This document shows positions 1 through 11,212 of a stretch of 64,000 bases of DNA, in pieces. This stretch comes from Bolinopsis microptera. Taxonomy: Eukaryota; Ctenophora; Tentaculata; Lobata; Bolinopsidae. How positions within the stretch are numbered: the stretch's first letter is position 1; each line of letters begins with the position of its first letter. The notes under the pieces are model-generated. The model searched no databases. It was not told the origin of the DNA and was given only the letters and a program-made list of their open reading frames with translations. The DNA lies in assembly GCF_026151205.1 (NCBI RefSeq), contig NC_087079.1:8608635-8672634 (forward strand), in the 5' to 3' direction. A program made the position numbers and the translations under genes.

Positions 1-2167
1 TCTGCAAGCCCTGTTTCTTGTTTAATAAATAATACGGCATATAATTATCGTGTTTCGCATTGTAAAATGTAATAAACATTGGTAATAGAGTAATATTATT
101 GGAAATTCTTTTTGCTAGGTTTATAATATTTAATTATTTGTAATGGTTTCTCCCGCTTTTCTTCCTTGCACAACAAGCCCTGTCTCTTATAAGTTGTCAG
201 TGGAACTCGAATTTGAAAATTAGTTGACTCGAAACAGTGTGAGCATGTTTGACTTTGTCGATTGTCTTGCGTGGTTAAACTAGATGCAACGTTCAACGTA
301 TGATTAGAAGGTGGCACAGGAGAACATATATATTGTTATTGAAATTTAAGTCATTTTTAAGCAAATAAGTAGTTATGTTGCGAATTATTTTGCATCATGT
401 CAACTTCATTGTGTAACGAAGCTGGCTGTACATTTTGAAAATTTTGTGTTGGCCTAACTTGGTTAATCAAATTGTTTTTTCCACTGATGCCAAAAATTGG
501 CATCGGCAAAAGCTGCCGATGAAAATAAAGCTAAAGCAGCCTGCCTAAATAATGAGATATAATATTGATCAGATTACCCGTTTAGTGGTAGCTGTACCTA
601 AGAGAAAAATTTCAGAATCAAGATTAATTTTAGATTTAAATATGTACAGGTTCAAGGGTTAGCAAGTTGTGGCAATCAGAAGCCGTAAAACAGCAAAGTG
701 ATTACCACACGTGTTTTGTGCCGGCCATCCCTGGGCCTGCAGTTAGATTTCTATCGATGCACTGGCATCAATAGGAAACTAATTGCCAGCAGTACTGATA
801 ATATAATTTTTTATTGTTGAAATATGTGAAATTCTAATAACGCAAATTTCGTTTAACACTAAATAGCTTTAATCGCGAATGCAGTTATGATCAAAAGAAA
901 ACTAAGAAAATTAGAAAAAAAGATTTTATATACAAAAATAATAAAAAAATGTTAGCTAGACTGATATTATGTTAACTTACTCTCAGACTTAGTTCTTTGA
1001 TTTAAATGATTGTTAATGTTTTGAGGAGGGAGGAGAATGATGGACAATTCATGGACAAAAAGAGACTGAGAGTAGAATTTTAGATGAGTTTTATTAATGT
1101 TGATATATTAATAGTTGATATATTTTAAAAATGGTTGACTGTACACATTTACCAATTTCCAGATTGTCAATAATAAAAGAAAGAAAAGTTCGAAAAGGAA
1201 GTACAGCCAATCATTTATGTTTACTAGAAATTTGAATTTAAAAAATTATCTTTAAGTAAAAGCTCTAGAGATATGTTTTCATTAATGAAAAATGTCGTAT
1301 TAAGACTAAATTTTTGTTGCATTGTAAAATACATGTTGTAAAGATTCATTTGATAATTTTATTCTTTAAGCACGAAACATCCAAAACATAAATAAAATTA
1401 TCTTAAAAAAGGGAGGTATGTTAGGTAATAGGATTGCATAATTATGATTAAGATAATATGGAACAGGACACAGGTGTCTTGATCGTGACCTTTCGATCTA
1501 GGACCATAAGGGTCAGTTCATTCAACCATGCATTTAAGTGAACGCTCTGTGCTGTGCAAAATATACTGGAATTTTACCATTGGTTGACAACTAGGCGAGG
1601 TAGCCGTCCATTGGTTGTAAGTCATGTGACCTAGGTCACATGACCATAGCAGGTGGACTAGGCCTCATTTAACCTCGGTCAGCTCGAGCACTAAACATTA
1701 GTGTGACGTCAGAATAGTTATTAAGATCGGCACGGCAGGTAATATAAATACAGATGTTTCGTGTCGTAAAAGTTAGTTTTTAGTTTATTTTAAAACCACT
1801 TCTCCTAAACTGTTGTTTCCGTTGTTCCCAAAACAATACAAGAGAAGAACCCCGTTAACATGCGGAGTCAGACTCTGCTACCGGTCTAAATAACGATACT
1901 GAACTTTAAACTGACACTAGAAACGAAGGATAGACATAATTATGACAGCGTATTTAACAAATAGACTAAAAATTATTACAATGGACTAACACTATTTATA
2001 TACATATTAAATTATAGTAATCAAATATGAATCGTGATCTAGAAATTCTTCATCAAGAGAGGGTCAAAAACTTAAAGAAGCATCATCCAAATATTCAGTG
2101 GGCACAGAATACAAAGAGAGTATAGATTAAAGAGGGTACAGAATAAAACCTTAAAAATTTACAGACC
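1..2167. other. Non-coding stretch before COA4-like gene
   Basis: No convincing coding region is seen on either strand; the one short open frame near 96-317 has low-complexity composition and no recognisable domain. AT-rich throughout. Two regulatory-looking words stand out: a perfect 24-bp palindrome at 1621-1644 containing two E-box-type CATGTG/CACATG words, and a full CRE word TGACGTCA at 1704-1711. They lie within 90 bp of each other and could mark a promoter, but no gene start can be tied to them. Confidence 0.5.
1621..1644. promoter_or_regulatory. Perfect 24-bp palindrome with twin E-boxes
   Basis: The 24 bases are identical to their own reverse complement: a 10-base arm GTCATGTGAC, a central CTAG, and the inverted arm. 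Each arm contains TCATGTGA, the M-box/E-box type word bound by bHLH-zip factors of the MITF/TFE class in other animals. A CRE word follows at 1704-1711. A regulatory role is inferred only from the motif. Confidence 0.35.
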
Positions 2168-2443
2168 TCACCTCTTAGCAGCCTGAGCTGACATACACTT
2201 CCTAAAGTCGTTCATCTCACCCTTACACTTGGCCCACTTCCTGTCGTTGTCATGGTAACAGTCCTGCAAGGCGAAGTGCTCCTTGGCACACCCACTTTTC
2301 TCTATGATCATATCATACTCATCCACCTCCTCCTCCTCCTCTGGTACGTAGGGTCCTGCGTTGCAGTCCTCACAGATTGGGTTTCCACCTCCAGTTGGGG
2401 CTTTACTATTGTCAGATCCTTCTGATGGAGCTGAAGTTGACAT
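2168..2443 (-). CDS. COA4: Cytochrome c oxidase assembly factor 4-like (twin CX9C)
   Basis: A 91-residue protein with a twin CX9C fold: C52-x9-C62 and C73-x9-C83, with the surrounding pattern (GCAxxHFALQDC then KCMSxQ) typical of COA4/CHCHD8. Proteins of this family are imported into the mitochondrial intermembrane space, oxidised by the MIA40 relay, and help assemble complex IV. The N-terminal third carries an extra CEDC pair (C24, C27) and a run of acidic residues before the CX9C core. The ATG at 2443 is the only reasonable start. The frame stops right after AAKR at a sequence reading AG|GTGAGG, which could also be a splice donor, so the C-terminus may be longer than shown. Family assignment is secure; the exact 3' end is not. 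Confidence 0.85.
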   Translation of the reverse strand: MSTSAPSEGSDNSKAPTGGGNPICEDCNAGPYVPEEEEEVDEYDMIIEKSGCAKEHFALQDCYHDNDRKWAKCKGEMNDFRKCMSAQAAKR

Positions 2444-2812
2444 GAAGGCACTGTGCTACATTGGGGTATTTAATTGTTAAGGTTGTTGTTTGGAGATTAA
2501 CTGATTTTACTGATAGTGATAGTGTGATGTATATATAATGTTCAACATAAATATACTTATAAGATAATACAGTATGCCAACGGTATGAAGTTATCATTTT
2601 GAGAAGCAAATGCGGAACAATCACACAGCAAATAAAACAGAAATTTTGAAAATTAGCAATGTTATGACAATTAAGTCATAATAACAAAAGCTATCAGACA
2701 AAAGAATACATCGTAACCACATACTTTGTCAAAAATCATTGCGGGTGATCACACACGAACATCGTACAGAACATAAGACAACACATTGTATCTGCATTTA
2801 AATAATCCCATA

Positions 2813-4171
2813 TCACCACTGCGAGCTTAGTGCCGATGCAGTCTTCTCGACGGCTTTGTAAGACGTCAAAAATATCTCAGACTCCAATGTCTTTGCTGGT
2901 TTGAGTTTATCAGACGAAGCAGACGAGTACACTGCCGTAATAGCAGTTAATTCTGAAGAATCTTCTAGTTTAATTTGACCTCCACCATTCAAACAGCCCG
3001 AAGGACAAGCCATTAGTTCGATGTAATCGTAGTTACACTTTTTGTGCTTTATTTTTTGAATGATGTTTTGAATGTTCCTGAACCCATATGCCTTAGCAAC
3101 ACGGTATTCAGTGTCATTGATTTTAACAACAGCTTCTAGAAGATCCTTATTTCTGAGCTGTTTGAAAGTAATGTCCAACTTGCCAGGGTAGTTAAAAGAT
3201 CTTGAGATATGATAGAGGATTCTCTCTGCGAATCCGCCAGATCCACCACCACTAGGAGTTTGAAAAGGAAAAGAATCATCAGTTAAAACAGAATCAAAAC
3301 ACTGATTAACTGACACCTCGGTAGGCTCCACAACTCCCCAAAGATCAAACGACTCTGCCGTGCTCAAGACTAGGTCAGTTTCAGGACAGTCATGTTCTTT
3401 TGATAAGAAGTCGGCTCTGGAAGCTTCTAGCTTCTTATCGTAGCATGGCATAATGGTAACATGATATACCTGTGAATATGGTATCATTTCCCGTTTAGAT
3501 ACAGCAGATTTCACCAGAGATCCCATTATACTCTGTGGTGATCTGACCCGACTTACGTGATCCAACACTGCAGCACCTTGGGTCTTCTCAGCGTAGCAGA
3601 TCCATCCCGGGCACGCCGACGCTAGAACAGGTTTCTGAACGCTAGTTTTTAATGTTTTGGTGGTTTCTGTGTCTGATCCTTGTTTCTGGAGGTCGCTATT
3701 CAGTAACTCCTCGGCGGATAACTGATGACAAACTTCACTTCCTTCAACAGAGCAGAACACGTACTTGTACCCGTCACATCTCAGTGTTGATATCAACCTT
3801 TTACACGCATCTTCATACCCGATTCCTAGCTTGTGAGCAATAGAACTTACCGATTGTGGAGACAGAGTAGCAACGAACGTGTGTGACTTGTGTGTCTCAG
3901 TACGTGCTCGTTGCAAAGTTCCAACCGATTGAGATTCAATTAGGACTGTTTCAGCAGAAGTTACACAACCACTGCAAGCCAGGCAGTCAGTCAGTGATAT
4001 AGTCTGCTTTTCTAAGGGAAGAGAGTTTTGGGAGAGGCCACCGTCGTCATGAACTCTTACAATTCCGCGTTTCTTAGATTTCTTCACTGGAACGGGCTTT
4101 ATACATTCTTGTGATGGTCCAATGAAATCGTTCAGGTCGGTTAGGCGCAGAGCTCCGCTAAAGTTGTTCAT
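2813..4171 (-). CDS. CIAO3: Cytosolic iron-sulfur assembly component 3 (NARFL/Nar1)
   Basis: A single-exon frame of 452 residues that matches CIAO3/Nar1 along its length (human form about 476). It carries Fe-S clusters and passes them to the CIA targeting complex in the cytosol. Visible ligands: C23 in GPSQECIKPV and the CLACSGC trio (C63, C66, C69) for the N-terminal cluster, and the hydrogenase-like cysteines in ASACPGWICYAEK, MPCYDKKLEASR and MACPSGCLNGGG for the second. Other conserved blocks are RSPQ..MGSLVK, GGGSGG and AYGFRNIQN. It ends in tryptophan (SSQW), as CIAO3 proteins do, a conserved C-terminal aromatic tail. The start at 4171 is supported by the conserved opening FSGALRLTDLNDFIGPSQEC. 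No introns are needed. Confidence 0.95.
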   Translation of the reverse strand: MNNFSGALRLTDLNDFIGPSQECIKPVPVKKSKKRGIVRVHDDGGLSQNSLPLEKQTISLTDCLACSGCVTSAETVLIESQSVGTLQRARTETHKSHTFVATLSPQSVSSIAHKLGIGYEDACKRLISTLRCDGYKYVFCSVEGSEVCHQLSAEELLNSDLQKQGSDTETTKTLKTSVQKPVLASACPGWICYAEKTQGAAVLDHVSRVRSPQSIMGSLVKSAVSKREMIPYSQVYHVTIMPCYDKKLEASRADFLSKEHDCPETDLVLSTAESFDLWGVVEPTEVSVNQCFDSVLTDDSFPFQTPSGGGSGGFAERILYHISRSFNYPGKLDITFKQLRNKDLLEAVVKINDTEYRVAKAYGFRNIQNIIQKIKHKKCNYDYIELMACPSGCLNGGGQIKLEDSSELTAITAVYSSASSDKLKPAKTLESEIFLTSYKAVEKTASALSSQW

Positions 4172-5267
4172 CTGATATCTGAAGGAGTAGAAATAGTTTT
4201 TATTTTAAAGGTGGTGTTTTGTTTCACTGGCCCCAAATTGGGACCGAAAATTGGGAATGGTTTTAAATTAAAACATGTGTTTGCGCGCGTTAAGTGCGCG
4301 AAAACAGAAACACTTTCATTTACTATTTGTTTGTCGCGTGTTCCATTTCTTACATTTTTGGACGTTTTGCCACAGCTTACAAAGATTTGGCACAATGTTC
4401 GGGGATTAGACTTAATTTGTTGCCTCGTCCCCTATGAAAGTATGATAATAGCTTCCGGTAAAGAAGTAAAACCTACCAGCGTGTGGGATAATACTTTACT
4501 CCAAATAGATGGCAGTTTCCACCGTTAATCTTCGTTTATGCCTACGTTCATTAGACCTACAGAAGACGTTTTAAGTTATTTTTCATAAATAACTGTTGAC
4601 AAGCATATCTGATCTATGCCGCACAATTAGTGTATTCATGTAAGTGTGTGCCAGCGAACAAACGAAATTGTCATCAATAATTGGACGAAGAGTTGTAATA
4701 GAAGGCTAGTATAGTTAATTCGTTGAAAAAAGGGAGCATACCAGTAGATAGAATTGAGCATTTCCAGTTTGAACTAATGAAACGAACAATTTGGAAAAAA
4801 GTGGAAATATTTGGATTATAAAAGCTATGAAAAACCAAATGTTTCAAATAAAATATACAATCGCAACCAGATAAAACCGTAGTATAAGCAAATAATTGGA
4901 GTGAATGTTAACTAATAAATATCCCGTCTCTTAGACATTTTAGTAAAAACTAATGAAACAAAAATATTTAGAAATATATAATGCAACTATTTAGTGTACA
5001 AAAGCTACGACAAACAATTAAATGTTTTAAATAAAGCAATCTTAAATAAAATATTTTAAATAAAATCTTACAATAATGATAACCTGAACAGTGAACAGTG
5101 AACACCCATAAAACACCAAACATGCAAATGATTGGACCGAATGTAAATGATCAACTATCCTGTTGCTAGCAACGAAAAAATAAATTAGTTCAAATAAAGA
5201 GTAACCAGATCACCCAAAGAACACTATACATGCAAATAATAAGTTATAAATATCCTGTTTTATTTTT
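4172..5267. other. Intergenic spacer with degenerate AT-rich repeats
   Basis: No gene is seen between CIAO3 and the EXD3-like 3' end. From about 4770 to 5265 the sequence repeats a loose unit of roughly 190 bases three times (AAAGCTAYGA, TGTTTYAAATAAA, CAAATRATTGGA and ATCCTGT words recur in the same order), too diverged to delimit exactly. The 105-residue plus-strand frame at 4211-4528 has no domain signal and is not called. Confidence 0.4.
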
Positions 5268-8200
5268 TCACAAATTATGTTTTTCCTTGAAATTCTGGAG
5301 ATGGCATCCTTCCCAGTACATCTTCCCGCAATCATAACATCCCCAAAAAGTCTTAGTCTCAGCAAATTTGCTGATCTTCACCTTATGCAACTGCAACTTC
5401 ACCCCATACTGTGTCATGCCATCAGACGTCACAGAAATGGTTTCCACAAAATTCTTTCTCCTATCGTACACATCATACATTTGCTCTACCGTGCTAGAGT
5501 TGCAGGTTGCCTGTGCTGCTTTCAGTGCTTTAGCTTGTTCAGGTTCCATTGTCAGGAAGTAAGGACAGTTGCAGATTGCGCAGCGCGAGAACAGATCATC
5601 TTCCTCAACCACTAAGTTGAAGTGTTTCCTGACTTCAGCAAGTTGAGTGGTGGCATTCTTTCCCAGGACCTTATAAACTCTACCAGGATCAGTTAGCTTA
5701 ACCAGCTTATCACAATTCCCATCACGTGACAGAATAACCCTGCCTTCAGCAAGAGAAATCTTAGCAGCATCATCAATACTCTGTGTGTCCTCTAGAATAA
5801 CACAGTCCACCCCAAGATGTCGGAGTTTCTTACCCAGGCCCTGACAGGGAACGTCCACTATAACACGCAGCATGTATGAGGGTGTTGGTTGCGAGGAGGC
5901 TGGCATGTAGGATGCCACAACTTTACATTCCTCAGGGATCTCACTAACGTTAACTGTGAGGTCCAGCAGGGGTGTAGGATGGAATATTTGGGTAAGTTTG
6001 TAGTATAGAGGGAGGAGGATGAATGCATCCAGTGCTGCGTAAATTCGTTGGTCCGGAAATAGAGGACGTCGGGTCCAATCAGAAATTTGATAAGTTTTGT
6101 CCAAAGGATAGGAAAACATCATTTCACAGAGACGAGCCAATCCAGTGGTTCTACTGACACTATCTGATCGAGGGAGAGGTTTACCTTCCCTCACCAGCTC
6201 CCGTATCTCATGAGAGCGTCTGATACGCTCCGCTCTAGTGTGATGTTTGTGAGCTATCGCTAAATCAACAACATTCTTGTGGGACCTGATTTTAGTGCCC
6301 ATAACTTGACAGGTTTCTGACAGTTTTGTGAAATCCTGATGGAGAGAGTAACCCACCAGAACAACCTCTTCAGTGAAGACATCCTCCACAAACTCAGTTA
6401 GAAGATCATCGCTACAAAACTCCAGGATACGTGAGATATCCAACAAGAAAGCTGTGTTGTGAGTGGACAGCTGGACCAGGGCTACTGGGGATGGTTTGGT
6501 GGGGTCTAGTAGGGCTTGCCATTCGCTGTCAAATCCTATAACGCCAGCACTTGACAGTACGTCTTTACATACTCGCAGGGAAGTGGGGGAGTCAACATCG
6601 AATATAGAAACGTTGGGAGGTAGCCCAACATAACCATTGGAAACAACTGGGTCTGTTGGCAGAATTCCTTCTCTTATCACAATCTTAGTTGTAGTGGTAT
6701 CCGGTTGTGAGGCCTGCATCTCCTCCTTGTGGTCTGTATTCTCACTTATCACTTCCTTCTCTTTACTCACAGACGGCAGGTTTGTAGAGGCAATGTACTG
6801 CTGGAGTTCCTCAGGTAAGATGTTGAGTTTAGGTTGAACATGTTGATAGAGTACCGCTGCGTACTCTAAATCCCGGTAATGGACAAGTTCTTTGAAAAGG
6901 GCGTGTTGCAACACGTCGCTATCTCTCACTGTTGTAACCAATGTGTTAGTCCAGTCCTCCATGGCACCTTTACGGTATCTACAATACAGTATCGACTTCA
7001 GATTACTGATTGTTTTGCTGAGTGATAAGTTGGGGGCGGCGGTGCCGTCAAGTTCGTACAACTTCAACATGCGCTTGATAAGTGTGGAGATCTGCTCGGA
7101 GGTGAACTTGAATTGAGCGGTTTTTATCTGGTAATCAAACTCTGTGTGTAGACGTTCCAATAGAGCTGACATGTTCTCATCTGAGGGTTCCAGAAGGTCG
7201 TCCAGTGCCCTGTTAAAATATTTGTACTGTTATTCGTCAGATGGTGTCGAATTCAATTTCAGTAAATTTCTTTATAGCGAGAGTTAAGACGTTCTATTAA
7301 TTTCACTAATGAAGAAGCAGTAAAATTACATATTACAACCCGTGATTATGGATAATTATTAATTATTATGCATGATTGCTAATAAAACAGCTAAACTCAG
7401 CATTATTAAACACCAGCACTTTGAGCATGATTACTAAAATGAGTGCATGATTACTAAAATTAGTACCTGATTACTAAAATCAGTACTAACACCCACCTTA
7501 CGAAAGTAGCGGAAAGAGTTTTATTGCACAAGTAAGCCTCAATAGTCATCAGTTTATCCATCCCAAGTAGTGGTAACAACATCTCAGCTGTGTCAAAATA
7601 CTCCTGTGATTCGAGAAGTAAAATTAACTTTATTTTAGGATATTTCCGGATTACAATTCTACAAACTTTACGACTTTCAAACATTATTTCAATGAAGATA
7701 GCAATTGACGATTCGAGAACCCCTAAAATCAGCAAACAAAAACCTGAAGTTTGAGTTCAGTGATAACGAGCGCCATGTGTTTCAGATACTTTGTCTTCTT
7801 GTGATCCAGTTTATCCTGCACAAACATGACTCCCTCGTGGGGAGGCACTGTCTCTAGCTCAAATATATCACGTATTGTTGGGAAGAGGGAGGCGTTGCAC
7901 AGATAGCTAACATCTAGTGCTTTCAGCTGGTTCGATATGCTCGGTCTGGGGAAGCAAGTGTTTAAAATACTAGCGTGAAACATCATATCATAATCTGTAA
8001 CAAGCTTAAATGTTGATACCACAATTTATATTTGTTTACTTGTATAATGTATGAAATGTAACGGCTAATAACTGGTATCTGAGCCGTTTGATTTCACAAT
8101 TCTTGACAGTTGAACGTTACCTGGGAGCAACAGTATCTAGTTTCCAGAGCCGGAGTTCATCAAGTGCAGCCCGCTGGAACACTGTCCTCCCACTAGCGTG

Positions 8201-9933
8201 TGTGATACCAAATGTAATCAACAAGTCACAACTCAGTCTGTACGTATCAAATGCTTCTCTGTAACACTGCCGGAACGAGTTCAGGACCTTCCCTCTTGAT
8301 CCTGTTAAAGTTAAAAGTAGTGAGTCATTGTGTCCAGACATTTTAATTTGATTTTTAAAGTTCGACTCGAATTTCCAATTACTAACATTATTGTAAGATA
8401 CAGTCATAAAAATTGATAATTTAATCTATTTATTCTTGTTACCTGCGAGCATACATTTCTCCATGTACTGGACCCACTCGGGATCAGACCGCACCCTCTT
8501 CTGTTTCTCTTTAGGAACATACTTCTTGATATCACCATCTGAGGGTGAATATTTATGTCAGAAAAAAATGACTGATACCGTCCGGAACTACATCCGCCTT
8601 ACTAATACTAAAGATTACCGAACCAAAAAATATGGAAATATTAAGAGAAATAACATTAAAACTAACGCTTCTGAGATGTGAGAGAGGTAGGCTCCACAGG
8701 TTCATCACCCCACATATCACCATCATCACCACCTCCATTCACTGCAGCAGCTCCGTTACCAGAAGACACTGAAGACTTGCCAACAACACCCTCCTCCTCA
8801 AAAGAAACTGCCTTGCCAGGCACATCTTGCTCTCCAAATGTTGGTGATTCCGAGGGATGACCATCAGTTGTGTTGGTGGCTGATCTATCAAGGTGCTCCA
8901 AGCCTCCATTATAGCTGGGCAGCTCAGTATCAGGACTACTAGAACTTCTACCGTCGGAACTTCTTGTTGTGGGAGGTGGTAGGGAGACATTGGCAAATGA
9001 ATTCGGAGTTATGAAGGGAACAGAGATATTTGGTGAAGGAAAATCTTCATCAACATCGTCTTCGATTATCACATGATTATTTTCCTTGTTGTATTGTGGT
9101 TGGTATTCAGTAGGGTTGGAAGGGAGAGAAAATGCATCAACTGCTGTAAAATCACTGGTAGGGATGTCTTGTTTGGCAGTCGAGGGTTCAACTGAAACAA
9201 CATCAGCGAGAAACTCGTTTACAACATCATCATCTGAATCACTTTCAGATAGAGCTATTATAACTTTGGCTTTGGTTGTGAAGACAGTGCTGGGAATATA
9301 TGATTCATCTTGAGGGTCCAGAGTGTAGGTGGAATCTAGAAGTGCTGAGCTGAGCTGCTCCTCCTTCTCAGCTGAGGTATCTAAATACAATAGCTGAGAT
9401 ACTTCATCTTCTACTGCCACTGGTGCTGAAGGTAATTCATCTTCTACTGGTGGTGAGGAGGGAACATCTTCAGACAATAGCTGAGGTGATTCATCTTGTT
9501 TCGTGATATTGATGATATCAGGAGACTTGGCTTCGACAGCTGTTGAAATCTCTTGTTCAACTTCAATAAACTCTGCTCTAAGAATTGCCTCGTCACTTTT
9601 TTCCGGTTTCAGGTCGGGTTTTATCTCCTCTGAATTCAGTTCCAGGTCGGACGTTATCTTCTCTATTCTCGGTTCCAGGTCGGGTGTTATCTTCTCTATT
9701 CTCGGCTCCAGGTCGGGCGTTATCTTCTCTATTCTCGGCTCCAGGTCGGGCGTTATCTTCTCTATTCTCGGCTCCAGGCCGGGTTTTACCCTCTCTGGAA
9801 GCGGACTGGGTTCAGGTGAGGAATATTTAGACCAGTTACTCTGCTTTTTGGGTTGTTCTTCATCTTGTGGAGGGTTGAGGTAGTTGTATACGATGTTGAA
9901 GATGAGAGAAGGTAGGTAGAGAAGGGACAACAT
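5268..9933 (-). CDS. EXD3: EXD3/mut-7-like 3'-5' exonuclease
   Basis: Minus-strand gene. Exons in transcript order: 9933-8667, 8538-8443, 8301-8121, 7945-7744, 7603-7497, 7209-5268; donors, acceptors and phases (1,1,2,0,2) all agree and give 1264 residues. The last five exons alone encode about 842 residues, close to human EXD3 (876), and hold the recognisable parts: an N-terminal helical region, a DEDD exonuclease domain (IGFDSEW, VGYSLHQDF, YAALDAF) and a C-terminal Mut7-C RNase-like domain with a zinc ribbon (CAICNC and CYDCG). The family degrades or processes RNA from the 3' end; worm MUT-7 acts in transposon silencing. The first exon is unusual: a hydrophobic start (LLYLPSLIFNIVYNYL), then about 390 acidic, disordered residues including an 11-residue repeat. 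It may belong to a separate transcript; the core identity is firm, this exon less so. Confidence 0.83.
8667..9933 (-). other. Putative first exon: hydrophobic N-terminus plus disordered region
   Basis: Open frame from ATG 9933 to a phase-1 donor (C|GTTAGT) at 8667, or to a stop at 8662 if unspliced. It encodes a short hydrophobic stretch at residues 1-19, then a proline, glutamate and serine-rich tail without a fold. Residues around 55-100 contain an 11-residue unit (LEPRIEKITPD) about four times, encoded by a 33-bp tandem repeat near 9640-9790. The donor phase fits the next EXD3 exon exactly, which is why I join them. The alternative is an independent single-exon gene. Confidence 0.5.
9640..9790 (-). 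repeat. 33-bp coding tandem repeat (11-residue unit)
   Basis: About four near-identical 33-bp units inside the disordered first exon. The unit length is a multiple of three, so copy number can change without breaking the frame. The first units are the most alike and the outer ones have diverged. Confidence 0.85.
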
Positions 9934-10195
9934 CGCCTGATGCAAGGTTAGATGGGGTATAAATGTTAACAAATGTATCAATTAAACTGCAGACAAAAGC
10001 TGAATCTTCATTGAATATTGTTGTTACTTAGCTAGATTTCTTAAATTAATTAAACTAATTATGTTGTAATGAAATGTATTAGAAGTTCTGTATAATGTTA
10101 TTAATTATTGACCCATAAATATAGACTGTAATTAAAGTGATCTTGACTTGTAAATCTTTATGAAAGAGAGAGAGTCAAAACGGTCAAGTCCGATG

Positions 10196-10203
10196 TGACG
10201 TCA
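10196..10203. promoter_or_regulatory. CRE word upstream of EXD3-like gene
   Basis: TGACGTCA sits about 265 bp upstream of the putative EXD3-like ATG, in the 350-bp gap before the 3' end of the next gene. The full palindromic CRE is bound by CREB/ATF-type factors in animals. Its position suits a promoter element, but function is inferred from the motif alone. Confidence 0.35.
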
Positions 10204-10285
10204 TTTGTCAATTGTGATAACATTATAGACTGTAATTAACATGCCTATAAAACTATATAAAAAGTCTTGATAATCAATTCAATCT

Positions 10286-11212
10286 TCAATCTCTCCCGAT
10301 CAAATGAGTAACTTCCGGCGGATCAATCCTACAAATATTATCAGCCAAATTAAAATACCCTTCATAACACACAGTATCAGGAGTGGTATCAAAATGGTAA
10401 TGACCACCATCACCGTGGTCACTAAAACAGTGACTGTGCTCCAGTCGGAGATCCAGTCCCGGGTCCTTGCTGACAAACACGCTGGTATGTGTTAGAGGAC
10501 CCGACATCTCGTGGAACCTCAACCAGTTGTTAATGTCATCCTCGGTATGCAGAGGAGAACAAGAGAATCCAGGCATGACGTGGAGTTTTGCTTTTCCGTT
10601 TGTGAGTAGGAATGTTCCGCCCACAGCTACCGGGTCAGTGAAATCTTCTGTCAGACCCTTGTTTAAACAGTTGATAAAGTTTAAGGAGCCTTTCCTTATC
10701 TTGGCGGTCACGTGGATCACCTTACCAGGCAGTCCTCGACAAAGAAATAAATTTCCCAGTAATCCAAACTCATTATGTGGATATTCCTTACACTCATAAT
10801 CATTTCCTTTATCATCAATTATTTTCGTGTACATCGATTTAACAACCCCATCTTTACCGGTCTTACCATTATTGACAAGCTCTGCATTTTTACCCAGAAG
10901 CTTGCTCGCCACAGCACTAGCTCCTATCACATATCCATCAGACAAGCCACACAGCTCAGCCACAGTGTCCAGGTTATACTGTTTCTCAACGTTGGGAGTG
11001 GGTATGAGATTGGGGACCCCACCCACATCAGCAACACAGGGCTCACCTCCCAGTCCAGGAAGAGCTAACTTCCAAGGAGCAGCTGTTAGATCGGGGCAGT
11101 CCACCACTTCCACTTTAAATTCTTCGTAGTTAGCAGCTAGAGATTTCTCAAATGATTTACAAACAGGGGCGAAGTCAGGTTTCTTTAGGGCATGCTTTGT
11201 TACTGACAGCAT
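10286..11212 (-). CDS. C11orf54: C11orf54-like ester hydrolase (DUF1907)
   Basis: A single-exon frame of 308 residues matching the C11orf54/PTD012 family (human 315). Family members are zinc-binding proteins with ester hydrolase activity in vitro and are found in cytosol and nucleus. The zinc site is visible as the histidine cluster LRLEHSHCFSDHG-GGHYHFD. Other conserved blocks are VVDCPDLT, VGGVPNLIP, GNLFLCRGLPGKVI, GGTFLL and the C-terminal HLIGRD. The only upstream methionine is at 11212, inside the 3' end of the TTC32-like frame, so the two frames overlap by 38 nt in different registers. This suggests a shared transcript, or a 5' exon spliced to an acceptor near here (TGCTGTCAG). Identity is firm; the mode of translation is open. 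Confidence 0.95.
   Translation of the reverse strand: MLSVTKHALKKPDFAPVCKSFEKSLAANYEEFKVEVVDCPDLTAAPWKLALPGLGGEPCVADVGGVPNLIPTPNVEKQYNLDTVAELCGLSDGYVIGASAVASKLLGKNAELVNNGKTGKDGVVKSMYTKIIDDKGNDYECKEYPHNEFGLLGNLFLCRGLPGKVIHVTAKIRKGSLNFINCLNKGLTEDFTDPVAVGGTFLLTNGKAKLHVMPGFSCSPLHTEDDINNWLRFHEMSGPLTHTSVFVSKDPGLDLRLEHSHCFSDHGDGGHYHFDTTPDTVCYEGYFNLADNICRIDPPEVTHLIGRD

Noticed and set aside
4211-4528. 105-residue plus-strand frame behind CIAO3
   Set aside because: No domain or motif; it overlaps the CIAO3 upstream region and is most likely chance.
7604-7735. Upstream part of the 7460-7735 minus-strand frame as EXD3 coding
   Set aside because: It has no phase-compatible join to the previous exon, and the acceptor at GAATCACAG (exon start 7603) gives a clean phase-0 join with a better protein.
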